64,000 nucleotides of DNA, taken from Nitrospirillum sp034427435 (lineage in GTDB: Bacteria; Pseudomonadota; Alphaproteobacteria; Azospirillales; Azospirillaceae). Made by a program: the position numbers and the translations under genes. The stretch is taken from contig NZ_JAXQNP010000002.1 in assembly GCF_034427435.1 (NCBI RefSeq), forward strand, positions 248,001 to 312,000. Direction: 5' to 3'. The notes beneath the pieces were generated by a model. That model saw only the letters and a list, made by a program, of their open reading frames with translations. It was not told the origin of the DNA and made no database searches. Positions 54,070-61,473 of the stretch are shown one piece after another (position 1 is the stretch's first letter; every line of letters starts with the position of its first letter).

Positions 54070-54702
54070 ATGCGGCTGGTGGTCGGTCTGGGCAACCCTG
54101 GCCCGGAATATGCGCACCACCGGCACAACGTCGGCTTCATGGCGGTGGACGAACTCGCCCACCGCCATCGGTTCGGCCCCTGGAAGAAACGCTTCCAGGG
54201 GCTGATCACCGAGGGGCAGATCGGCCCCGAAAAAATCTACCTTTTGAAACCGCAGACCTTCATGAACCTGTCCGGCCAATCGGTCGGGGAGGCGATGCGG
54301 TTCTACAAGATGACGCCCGACCAGGTCATCGTCCTGCATGACGAACTGGACCTGCCGCCGGGCAAGCTGCGCGCCAAGAAGGGCGGCGGCCATGGCGGCC
54401 ACAACGGCCTGCGCTCCATCGACGATCATATCGGCAAGGACTATTGGCGCGTGCGCCTGGGCATCGGCCATCCGGGGGACAAGAACCTGGTGCACGGCTG
54501 GGTGCTGTCCAACTTCGCCAAGGCCGACCAGACCTGGCTGGCCCCGTTCCTGGACGCCGTCGTCGCCGACTTCAGCCTGATGACCGATGGCGAGGCGGAG
54601 AAATTCCAGAGCCGCGTCGCCCTGGTGACGCAGCCGCCCAAGCCCGCGAAGCAGCCGGCGGCCAAGGCCCACCCGGGAACCGCCCCGGGCGAGTCCCGCT
54701 AG
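54070..54702 (+). CDS. pth: Peptidyl-tRNA hydrolase
   Basis: Recycles peptidyl-tRNA released from stalled ribosomes. The 210-residue protein has LVVGLGNPGPEYAHHRHNVGF with the catalytic His near residue 20, KPQTFMNLSGQSVGEAMRFY, HDELDLPPGKLRAKKGGGHG and RVRLGIGHPGD. The C-terminal tail is Lys/Pro/Ala-rich. It directly follows rplY, a very common pairing. Confidence 0.97.
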   Translation: MRLVVGLGNPGPEYAHHRHNVGFMAVDELAHRHRFGPWKKRFQGLITEGQIGPEKIYLLKPQTFMNLSGQSVGEAMRFYKMTPDQVIVLHDELDLPPGKLRAKKGGGHGGHNGLRSIDDHIGKDYWRVRLGIGHPGDKNLVHGWVLSNFAKADQTWLAPFLDAVVADFSLMTDGEAEKFQSRVALVTQPPKPAKQPAAKAHPGTAPGESR

Positions 54703-54828
54703 GCCGCCACCGCCTCCGTCAACGACATGGATCAAGTGACGCCGCCGCGCACCGGGGTGGCTGCCGTGAACAACCCCGCGTTGACTTGACGGTCCTGGGC
54801 CCGGAAAGTCCTCCGATGGATCGGGGGC

Positions 54829-55266
54829 ATGACACGACGCACCGTACATAACCGGCTGGACCGGGCGCGCCGCGACAGCGGCCGGCGCTTGATCGTCTGG
54901 CTGACGCTGGCGCTGCTGGTCATCGACGTGATGGCCGCCGGCGTGCTGCCGTTGCGCGTGCAGGCGGCGCCCGTCGACCCTGACACGGCCTACATCCTCT
55001 GCGGCCCGGCATCACCGGCCCATGAACAGAAGGCTGGCGGGCATAAGGGTGGCGACGCGTCCCGTCATGGGGCCGGCGGTCATGCCCAGCCGTTCTGCGC
55101 CTATTGCCTGCCCTTCCTGCACGGCGGCATGGCCCTGCCGTCCCCGGTGTTCCTGCCCCTGCCCCGACTCGTGGGCCGGCTGGATCTATCCGGCACCGGC
55201 GGCCAGGCGGGAACCACGCCGTACCGCCAGTCCGCCTATCCCCGGGGCCCGCCGGCCGGGGCCTGA
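54829..55266 (+). CDS. DUF2946-type membrane/periplasmic protein
   Basis: A 145-residue protein with a basic N-terminus and one hydrophobic segment (about residues 20-46, LIVWLTLALLVIDVMAAGVLPL). The outer part has a His/Gly-rich loop (HEQKAGGHKGGDASRHGAGGH), then the CxxC signature AQPFCAYCLPF and a second hydrophobic patch. This arrangement matches DUF2946 proteins, which usually lie beside copper or other metal TonB receptors. Here it directly precedes an OprC-like receptor gene. A role in metal binding or heme/copper handling is inference from the Cys/His content and position. Confidence 0.75.
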   Translation: MTRRTVHNRLDRARRDSGRRLIVWLTLALLVIDVMAAGVLPLRVQAAPVDPDTAYILCGPASPAHEQKAGGHKGGDASRHGAGGHAQPFCAYCLPFLHGGMALPSPVFLPLPRLVGRLDLSGTGGQAGTTPYRQSAYPRGPPAGA

Positions 55267-55464
55267 CCCACCCCCATCGACACCGTCCCACCCGTCCCTC
55301 GACCGAGGGCGGGGCCGGCGCGGTCCTTCCCCCTTCGGCGGTCCTTATCCGGTCCCGCGCGTGGCGGAGCATGCCCGGACGCACCCCATTGATGGGGCGT
55401 GCCCTGGGGCGTTGCCTGCCGCCGGCACCCGGAATCCGCCGCCCTTTTCGGATTGGCTACACGA

Positions 55465-57729
55465 ATGTCATTCATCGTTCCCAGCGCCCCCGCCGGACGC
55501 CCTGCGCCGTCGCCGCGCGCCCGCGCCGCCGCTCCATTAATCCGGGTATCGGCCCTGGCCCTGATGGCCGGTGCCCTGCCGTGGGTGCCGGCCTCCGCCC
55601 TAGCCCAACAGGCCGCGGCCGGGGAAAAAACCCCCGCCGTGGCCTTGCCCGCCATCGACGTGGACACGGCGTTCACGGCCGGCGGCATGTCCGTGCCATC
55701 CGCCGATGGCCACCTCAGCAGCCAGGCCATCGCCGACCGCCGCACCGCCACCCCCGACACCGCCGCCCTGCTCTCCGGCCTGCCCGGCGTCTCCCTCTAC
55801 GGCGCCGGCGGCATTTCCAGCCTGCCCGTCCTCCGGGGCCTGGCGGACGACCGCGTGCTGACCCTGGTCAACAACGTGCCGGTCGCCGCGTCCTGCCCCA
55901 ACCACATGAATCCGGCGCTGTCCTACATCGCCCCCGGCGACGTCGGCGCCATCGACGTGCTGGCGGGGGTGACCCCGGTGAGCCGGGGCGGCGACAACAT
56001 CGGCGGCACCATCGCCGTCACCACGCCGGAGCCGCAATTCGCCGGCGAGGGCCAGGGGCTGGCCGTGCACGGCGAGGTGTCCACCGCCTTTCGCAGCGTG
56101 AACAACGGCACGACCGTGGGTGGCCACCTGTCCGCCGCGACCGACCGCTATGTCGTGGGCTATGCCGGATCCTGGAGCCGGGGCGACGACTACGCCCGTG
56201 GCGGCGACGGCAAGGACGTCAACTCCACCCTGTTCGAAACCCAAAGCCATACGCTCAGCCTGGCGGCCCGGGTGGGCGAGGATGGCGTGCTGGAGGTGCG
56301 CGGCGGCGTGCAGTACACGCCCTACGAGGGCTTCGCCAACCAGCGCATGGACATGACCGACAATCGTGGCACCTCGGTCGACGCGCACTACAAGGCCGGC
56401 TTCGCCTGGGGCAGCCTGGATGCCACCGCCTATTGGCAGCATGTCCGCCACGCCATGAACTTCCTGGAGGACAAGGGCGGCTCGGACGGCGGCGGCATGC
56501 CCATGAACACCCGGTCCAACGCCACCGGCTATACCGTGAAGGCCGACATTCCGCTCAGCGCCGCCGACACGCTGCGGGTGGGCAGTGAGTTCCACCACTA
56601 CGCCCTGGACGACTGGTGGCCGCCGGTGGGTGGCATGATGGCCATGATGATGGGCCCCAACACCTTCCACACCATCAACGGCGGCACGCGGGACCGCCTG
56701 GGCACCTTCGTTGAATGGGAACGGACCTGGGGCGATGGCTGGAGCACCCTGGCCGGCCTGCGCAACGACACGGTGTGGACGGCCACCGGCACCGTGTCGG
56801 GGTACAACGCCAGCTACGCCGCCAACGCCGCCGCCTTCAACGCCCGCGACCGCGCCCGCACGGACGCGAATGTCGACGCCACGGCCGAGCTGCGCTACGC
56901 CGTCAACGACCAAGCGACGGTCGACCTGGGCTATGCCCGCAAAAGCCGGTCGCCCAACCTGTATGAGCGCTATGCCTGGTCCACGGGCAACATGGCCAGC
57001 AGCATGATCACCTGGAATGGCGACGGGAACTATTACGTCGGCAATCCGGACCTGAAGCCCGAGGTCGCCAACACCGTCAGCGCGTCGCTGAGCTGGCACG
57101 CCGCACCGCCCGCCGACGGCACGGAAGCGCCCCCGGCCTGGGAAATCCGCCTGACACCCCACTACAGCTATATCGAGGACTACATCAGCCAGCGCCTGCT
57201 GGCCCCGGTGGTGTCCAACGGCGTCCCCTTCGCCAAGGTCATGTTCGCCAACCGCGACGCCCGCACCTATGGCGTGGACCTGTCCGGCCAGGCCACCGTC
57301 TGGCGTGACGCCGACCATGGCGCCATCGGCCTCAGCGGCGTGCTGGGCTGGGTCCGGGGCCAGACAGTATCGGACGAGGATGGCCTCTATCACATGATGC
57401 CCCTGAACGGCCGCATCGCCGTGGACCACACGCTGGGCGGTTGGCACGGGGCGGTGGAGGTGCAGATGGTCGACGCCAAGACGCAGGTCGACCGCCTGCT
57501 GCGGGAGCCGACCACCCCCGGCTACACCCTGGTGAACCTGCGGGGCAGCTACACCTGGGGCGATATCCGGGTGGACTTCGCCATCGAGAACCTGATGGAC
57601 AAGGCCTATGCCCTGCCGCTGGGGGGCATCGACTATGGCGATTGGCGGGCCGCCAACTACGCCGCGCCGCTGGGGTCGGTTCCCGGCCCGGGCCGCTCGT
57701 TCAACGCCGGCCTGACCGTTAAATTCTGA
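55465..57729 (+). CDS. OprC-like TonB-dependent copper receptor
   Basis: Outer-membrane receptor of 754 residues with an exported N-terminus (ALALMAGALPWVPASALAQQ). The plug has LLSGLPGVSLYGAGGISSLP and VLRGLADDRVLTLVNNVPVA. The beta-barrel ends in F (FNAGLTVKF), as expected of outer-membrane proteins. Two traits match the copper site of Pseudomonas OprC, whose ligands are a CxxxM and an HxM: the plug has ASCPNHMNPAL, and the barrel has VRHAMNF. A Met-rich loop (VGGMMAMMMGPNTFH) adds potential metal ligands. Start at 55465 (MSFIVPSAPAGRP). Followed by tonB with a 14-bp gap. Confidence 0.88.
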   Translation: MSFIVPSAPAGRPAPSPRARAAAPLIRVSALALMAGALPWVPASALAQQAAAGEKTPAVALPAIDVDTAFTAGGMSVPSADGHLSSQAIADRRTATPDTAALLSGLPGVSLYGAGGISSLPVLRGLADDRVLTLVNNVPVAASCPNHMNPALSYIAPGDVGAIDVLAGVTPVSRGGDNIGGTIAVTTPEPQFAGEGQGLAVHGEVSTAFRSVNNGTTVGGHLSAATDRYVVGYAGSWSRGDDYARGGDGKDVNSTLFETQSHTLSLAARVGEDGVLEVRGGVQYTPYEGFANQRMDMTDNRGTSVDAHYKAGFAWGSLDATAYWQHVRHAMNFLEDKGGSDGGGMPMNTRSNATGYTVKADIPLSAADTLRVGSEFHHYALDDWWPPVGGMMAMMMGPNTFHTINGGTRDRLGTFVEWERTWGDGWSTLAGLRNDTVWTATGTVSGYNASYAANAAAFNARDRARTDANVDATAELRYAVNDQATVDLGYARKSRSPNLYERYAWSTGNMASSMITWNGDGNYYVGNPDLKPEVANTVSASLSWHAAPPADGTEAPPAWEIRLTPHYSYIEDYISQRLLAPVVSNGVPFAKVMFANRDARTYGVDLSGQATVWRDADHGAIGLSGVLGWVRGQTVSDEDGLYHMMPLNGRIAVDHTLGGWHGAVEVQMVDAKTQVDRLLREPTTPGYTLVNLRGSYTWGDIRVDFAIENLMDKAYALPLGGIDYGDWRAANYAAPLGSVPGPGRSFNAGLTVKF

Positions 57730-57743
57730 CCAGGTTGCCTGAC

Positions 57744-58469
57744 ATGAGGTCCAAGATCGCCCCGACCCGCACAGCCCCCGGCGTCATGGCCGGCTTCCGA
57801 TCGGCCGCCTATGGCCGGGCGGTGCATCCGCGCGCCGGGGCGGTCTTTGCCGCCCTTATCGCCCTCGCCATCCAGGCCGCCTTGGTGACCTGGATGGCCG
57901 GGCTGTCAGCGCCCGCGACGGCCGCAGCCCGCGCACAAGGTGAAACCGTGGTGGTGGCCCAGTTGCTGCCCCCACCGCCGCGGGTGGTGGAAACACCCCC
58001 GATCCAGCCCCATCGCCAACCGCCGCCGTCCCATCCCCGGCAGCGGAGCCCCGCACCCGTCATGAGCCAACCGGCCCCTGCCCCGCCAGTCGTGGCGACA
58101 CCCCTACCCGTCCCCCCGGCACCGCCACCGCAGGCCGCGACCGCCGACACGCCACCCCCCACCACGATCCAGCGCGCCCCCGATCCGCCCCCGCCGGATG
58201 TGCTCGAGGCCTACACCCGCGCGGTGTGGCAGGCGCTGGCCCGCCACCGGCCCGCCCATGTCGCGGCGGCGGGTACGGTGGTGCTGGCGATATCGGTGGT
58301 GGCGGACGGCCAGGTGCGCGACGCCGCGATCCTGACGTCCAGCGGCAGCAGCGTGCTGGACGACATCGCGTTGCGCGCCGTTAGCCAAGCGGCCCCCCTG
58401 CCACCACCGCCGGAGGCGCTGCTGACGGATGGGCGGTTCAGCTTCACGGTGCCGTTCCGCTTCCGCTGA
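57744..58469 (+). CDS. tonB: TonB energy-transducing protein
   Basis: Inner-membrane anchored protein of 241 residues that couples ExbBD to the receptor. After a basic cytoplasmic head is a membrane helix (AVFAALIALAIQAALVTWMAG), then a long Pro-rich spacer (about residues 75-150, PPPPRVVETPPIQPHRQPPP and similar) and the C-terminal TonB domain (VLEAYTRAVWQALARHRPAH, VVLAISVVADGQVRDAAIL, SGSSVLDDIALRAVSQAA). It lies 14 bp after the receptor stop, so it is probably dedicated to it. No exbB/exbD is present in the window. ATG at 57744 is preferred over a TTG 9 bp earlier. Confidence 0.92.
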   Translation: MRSKIAPTRTAPGVMAGFRSAAYGRAVHPRAGAVFAALIALAIQAALVTWMAGLSAPATAAARAQGETVVVAQLLPPPPRVVETPPIQPHRQPPPSHPRQRSPAPVMSQPAPAPPVVATPLPVPPAPPPQAATADTPPPTTIQRAPDPPPPDVLEAYTRAVWQALARHRPAHVAAAGTVVLAISVVADGQVRDAAILTSSGSSVLDDIALRAVSQAAPLPPPPEALLTDGRFSFTVPFRFR

Positions 58470-58506
58470 TAGGGGCGAATTGGGGGACGATCGCCGAAAG
58501 GGGCGG

Positions 58507-58737
58507 TCAGGCCATGATGTCCAGCAGGCGCTTACTGTTGTCGTCCACCGTCTGGGCGACCTTGGTCAAGGCCTTGAAGGTCAGGGCGTCGCTGCTGAGG
58601 CTGACCACATCGGTGGGATTGATATCGCCGCCCTTGGACGCCGCGATGGCCGTGGCGTCCCGATCCACGCGGGCGCTGCTGCTTTGCAGGCCGGCGGCCA
58701 CCGTGGCGTAGGGATTGGGGGCGGAGATGCTGGTCAT
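58507..58737 (-). CDS. Small hypothetical protein, flagellar-rod-like ending
   Basis: A 76-residue protein: MTSISAPNPYATVAAGLQSS ... DVVSLSSDALTFKALTKVAQ ... DDNSKRLLDIMA. The N-terminal helix with AGLQSSSARVDRDATAIA and the C-terminal helix with KVAQTVDDNSKRLLDI resemble the paired terminal helices of flagellar rod/hook proteins, with the middle missing. No flagellar genes are nearby. It may be a small conserved protein derived from that fold; I cannot assign a function. Convergent with tonB. Confidence 0.55.
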   Translation of the reverse strand: MTSISAPNPYATVAAGLQSSSARVDRDATAIAASKGGDINPTDVVSLSSDALTFKALTKVAQTVDDNSKRLLDIMA

Positions 58738-58785
58738 GGGCCTACATATAGCACCGCCGCACGCCTTGGCACAGGGGGGCGGTGC

Positions 58786-59337
58786 TCAACCTTGCGGCGG
58801 CACCACCAGCACGGTAACGGCGGGCACCAGGCTGTTGGACAGTTGCAGTTGGTAGGTGCCGGCGGCCAGGCCGAAGTCCACCACCTTGTGGATGCCGGAG
58901 CAGTTGGGGCCGTGCTTGTGGCTGGTGGAGTCCAGCGCCTTTCCCTCTGCCACCACGTCGATCCAGGCCCCGGCGTCCAGCGCGATGCGATAGGGGCCGG
59001 CGGCGGGCACGGTGAAGGACAGGATGCCGGCATAGGTGGACTCGGCCACCGGCTTGGACTGGGAAGCGGGCGGGGCGGCGGCCAGGGTGACACCCGCCTT
59101 GGGTGCCAAGGTCACCCGCGCCGGCACGCCGGGTGTCAGGGTCGGGGCGGCGGCGGACGCGGTCGCGGCCGTCACCGGCACGGCGGTGATTCCCCAGGCC
59201 TTGAGGTCAGCCGGCCATTCCACCGCGACGCCCTTGCACGACGGGTCGGCCGGGGCAGAGGGGGTCTTGGCCCCCTGCGCCCAGGCGGGAACCGCCAGCG
59301 CCATCACCATCATCCCTATCGCTGTTCCCTGCCGCAT
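58786..59337 (-). CDS. Periplasmic protein with His/Cys metal-site-like motif, unknown family
   Basis: A 183-residue protein with a clear signal peptide (MRQGTAIGMMVMALAVPAWA, cleaved before QGAK). The mature part has one Cys early (DPSCKGVAVEW), an Ala/Thr/Pro-rich middle, a beta-rich domain (YAGILSFTVPAAGPYRIALD), the compact motif TSHKHGPNCSGIHKVVDFG, and an end like AGTYQLQLSNSLVP. HKHGPNCSGIHK offers three His and one Cys in 12 residues. I do not recognise the family. It lies convergent to the copper receptor/tonB pair with a perfect dyad just upstream, so a metal-binding role in the same system is plausible. Confidence 0.72.
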   Translation of the reverse strand: MRQGTAIGMMVMALAVPAWAQGAKTPSAPADPSCKGVAVEWPADLKAWGITAVPVTAATASAAAPTLTPGVPARVTLAPKAGVTLAAAPPASQSKPVAESTYAGILSFTVPAAGPYRIALDAGAWIDVVAEGKALDSTSHKHGPNCSGIHKVVDFGLAAGTYQLQLSNSLVPAVTVLVVPPQG

Positions 59338-59638
59338 GACCGGTCCTTTCCCTGCCACATCGCTATATTTCTCTTGATATAGCGCCTGTGCTTCCTGGTC
59401 TGCCAAGGAAATCGCGCGGGATGTGGCGACGACAAGCCGGCGCCTCGCAAAAATCAGCCGTGAGCGGGCGCCAAAGAAGGCGACGCTGGCGGCCATTGAC
59501 CCAGCTGCTTTTGAGCGGATGACCCCAGTAAAGCCGCGAAGATACGTCGCATATCGCGCCCCGTGCGCAGGAATCTCAACTCCTGGTAAGCTTACCTCCG
59601 ACGTCGGGACGTGACGGCATCCAGCGGCAGGGGGCATC
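59338..59638. other. Divergent intergenic region beside the copper locus
   Basis: This 301-bp region lies between the His/Cys periplasmic protein gene (left, minus) and paralog A (right, plus). It contains the dyad at 59361-59384. A 63-codon open frame at 59423-59614 has no recognisable features and I do not call it a gene. Confidence 0.5.
59361..59384. promoter_or_regulatory. Inverted repeat upstream of the His/Cys periplasmic protein
   Basis: CGCTATAT-N8-ATATAGCG is a perfect 8-bp dyad, 24 bp upstream of the gene start at 59337. It is strikingly AT-rich for this genome. It is well placed to be an operator overlapping the promoter. Confidence 0.6.
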
Positions 59639-60430
59639 TTGAAAGGCAGGGTATATCGGTCAACGGCGGGTTGGCGGGCGCTGGCGGCGATACTGGCTTT
59701 GATCCACACCGGCGCAGCAGGGGCGCAGGAGGTGGAGACGCAGCCTCAAACGACGCCACAGGCGCAGGCGCCGGCAGAACCGGTGCCGGAGATGGTGGTG
59801 ACCTCGCACGAACAGTTCGGCCAGGCGACCTACCGGGGCCTATCCGACTTCCTGAAGGTAATGGATCAGCTGGGGAGTTCAGGCCACCACCTGCGCCTGG
59901 CTATCAAAATCCAGTATAAAGGTGGGGCTGTCGGATCGGAACCCGTCCAGATGTGGGCGGACTATGATGGCAAGGAGGATGAGATCGAATCCACCACCGA
60001 TGGCATTTTCCTCATTCCTTACCGCGCCGATTGGGATGCGGCCGACGCGAAGCTGGTCACCAGCCCGCACTCGGGAACCCTGGAGGCCGTCTTCTTGCTG
60101 GAGGTGACGACCGACCCTGGTCAGACCATTCCCTATGCCGAGTTGCGAGAGGGCGCCAAGCTGATGGGCCGGGCCATCAGGGAATTCGTGCGGCCAGCCA
60201 AGGGCTTCTCGACGCCGGACATCGATGAATTGGATTTCCTGTGCGGACCGCTGGAGCATTGCCAAGTCAGCGCCAGTATTGACGGCGGCAACGCGCTGAA
60301 CCGGAACGAGTGGGGCAGGCCAGTCCTGAAATTCAGCCACAAGCTGGACCGGCGCAACCCGGTCGTGCGCATTGCCGCCACGGCAGAGGATGACGCCCCT
60401 GGGCGCGTTTACGCCCTACCCATGTTCTAA
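59639..60430 (+). CDS. Secreted protein of unknown family, paralog A
   Basis: A 263-residue exported protein with a TTG start (TTGAAAGGC) preceded by CAGGGGGC as ribosome site. The signal is about residues 1-29 (AGWRALAAILALIHTGAAGA). A Gln/Pro-rich linker leads to VPEMVVTSHEQFGQATYRGL, then a domain with YDGKEDEIESTTDGIFLIPY, RADWDAADAKLVTSP, a long helix (YAELREGAKLMGRAIREFVR) and a C-terminal part with two Cys (LCGPLEHCQV) and KLDRRNPVVRIAATAEDD. Paralog B follows 155 bp downstream with the same layout, roughly half the residues identical. I do not recognise the family; DUF2987 is a remote possibility I cannot test. Confidence 0.72.
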   Translation: MKGRVYRSTAGWRALAAILALIHTGAAGAQEVETQPQTTPQAQAPAEPVPEMVVTSHEQFGQATYRGLSDFLKVMDQLGSSGHHLRLAIKIQYKGGAVGSEPVQMWADYDGKEDEIESTTDGIFLIPYRADWDAADAKLVTSPHSGTLEAVFLLEVTTDPGQTIPYAELREGAKLMGRAIREFVRPAKGFSTPDIDELDFLCGPLEHCQVSASIDGGNALNRNEWGRPVLKFSHKLDRRNPVVRIAATAEDDAPGRVYALPMF

Positions 60431-60585
60431 GGGGCGCATGCTCTGGGCTTTTTGTGATGGAAGGCAGCAACGTTGGGCCGAGCGCCCACAAAAATCGGTC
60501 GCCAGGTGGCCCTATACTTGCCCCAATCACAACCCTTAGTAAGGATGGCGCCGATGGGGGCGTCGTCTGACAGGATGGGGATATC

Positions 60586-61410
60586 TTGAAAACCCGGATG
60601 TGGATGGGGGCGGCGCTGGCCGCCCTGGTCACGGTGTGCGCCGGTGGGGCTGGCGCGCAAACGACGGAACAAGCACCGGCGGACCCGGCGGCGGCGGCAC
60701 AGGTCCCGCCCCAGACCACCCCTTCCCCAACAGCCCCTCAGGACGAGGCAGTGCCGGAAATGGTGGTGACCTCGCGGGAACAGTTCGGCAAGACCTCCTA
60801 CGCCAAGCTGGCGGAGGCCCTGAAGGTGCTGGACCACATGGAGAACGCCAGCGGCCACCACCTGCGCATGATCTTCAAGGTGCAACTGGGCAAGGACAAG
60901 TCCGGCCCCCTGCCCATCCAGCTATGGGCCGTCTACAATGGCAAGGAAGAGCCCATCGAGTCCACGCCCGATGGCTATTTCCATATTCCCTACCGCGCCG
61001 ACTGGGAGGCCGCCGACGCCAAGCTGGTCAGCAACCAGGCCAAGGGCTCGCTGCGCGCCACGGTGATGCTGGAGGTGCTGTCCGACGGGAAACAGCCCAT
61101 CGCGTATGGCGAATTGCGCCAAGGCGCCAAGGTGCTGGACCAGGCCATCGAGGAATTCGTGGGGCCCGTCATGGGCTTCTTCGTCCCCAGCATCGACGAA
61201 CTGGACTTCAGTTGCGAGCCGGACGCCCACTGCCACGTCCATGCCGCCCTCGACACCGGGGAGGCGCTGGAAACCGACGACAAGGGACAGCCCATTCTGG
61301 AATTCGGCCGCAAACTGGACCGGCGCAACCCCACCCTGCACCTCAGCGCCACGGTGGAGGATGGCAGCCCAACCCGTCTGTACGCCCTGCCCCAATTCCA
61401 TGTGTTCTGA
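60586..61410 (+). CDS. Secreted protein of unknown family, paralog B
   Basis: A 274-residue exported protein, again from TTG (TTGAAAACC) after the strong site AGGATGGGG. Signal about residues 1-24 (MWMGAALAALVTVCAGGAGA), Pro/Ala/Gln linker, then VPEMVVTSREQFGKTSYAKL, YNGKEEPIESTPDGYFHIPY, RADWEAADAKLVSNQ, YGELRQGAKVLDQAIEEFVG, two Cys in FSCEPDAHCHVHA, and KLDRRNPTLHLSATVEDG. It is colinear with paralog A across its whole mature length, so the pair arose by tandem duplication. No catalytic motif is evident; the conserved blocks suggest a structured periplasmic domain. Confidence 0.75.
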   Translation: MKTRMWMGAALAALVTVCAGGAGAQTTEQAPADPAAAAQVPPQTTPSPTAPQDEAVPEMVVTSREQFGKTSYAKLAEALKVLDHMENASGHHLRMIFKVQLGKDKSGPLPIQLWAVYNGKEEPIESTPDGYFHIPYRADWEAADAKLVSNQAKGSLRATVMLEVLSDGKQPIAYGELRQGAKVLDQAIEEFVGPVMGFFVPSIDELDFSCEPDAHCHVHAALDTGEALETDDKGQPILEFGRKLDRRNPTLHLSATVEDGSPTRLYALPQFHVF

Positions 61411-61420
61411 CCGGAAAAGG

Positions 61421-61450
61421 CCGGGGCCAGCGGCATGACCGCCGGCCCCG
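61421..61450. terminator. Hairpin between paralog B and the second chemoreceptor
   Basis: CGGGGCC.GCGG / CCGC.CGGCCCCG with a 5-nt loop lies between convergent stops at 61410 and 61474. It is preceded by AAAA and followed by TCCCTTT, so it is terminator-like in both directions but with poor U-runs. Confidence 0.55.
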
Positions 61451-61473
61451 TCCCTTTCGGCACCGTTACGCGT

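Noticed and set aside
54781..54812. MerR/CueR-type promoter before the DUF2946 gene (TTGACTTGAC with an outer GACTT/AAGTC dyad)
   Set aside because: The dyad has only five matching outer bases, and no acceptable -10 is found 19-20 bp from the TTGACT, so I do not call it.
55267..55464. Cobalamin riboswitch before the TonB-dependent receptor
   Set aside because: I looked for the conserved B12-box and paired core and did not find them; the receptor's motifs point to copper instead.
59423..59614. Possible 63-residue gene beside the dyad at 59361
   Set aside because: No ribosome site, no hydrophobic or conserved pattern, and it lies in a promoter region; most likely chance.
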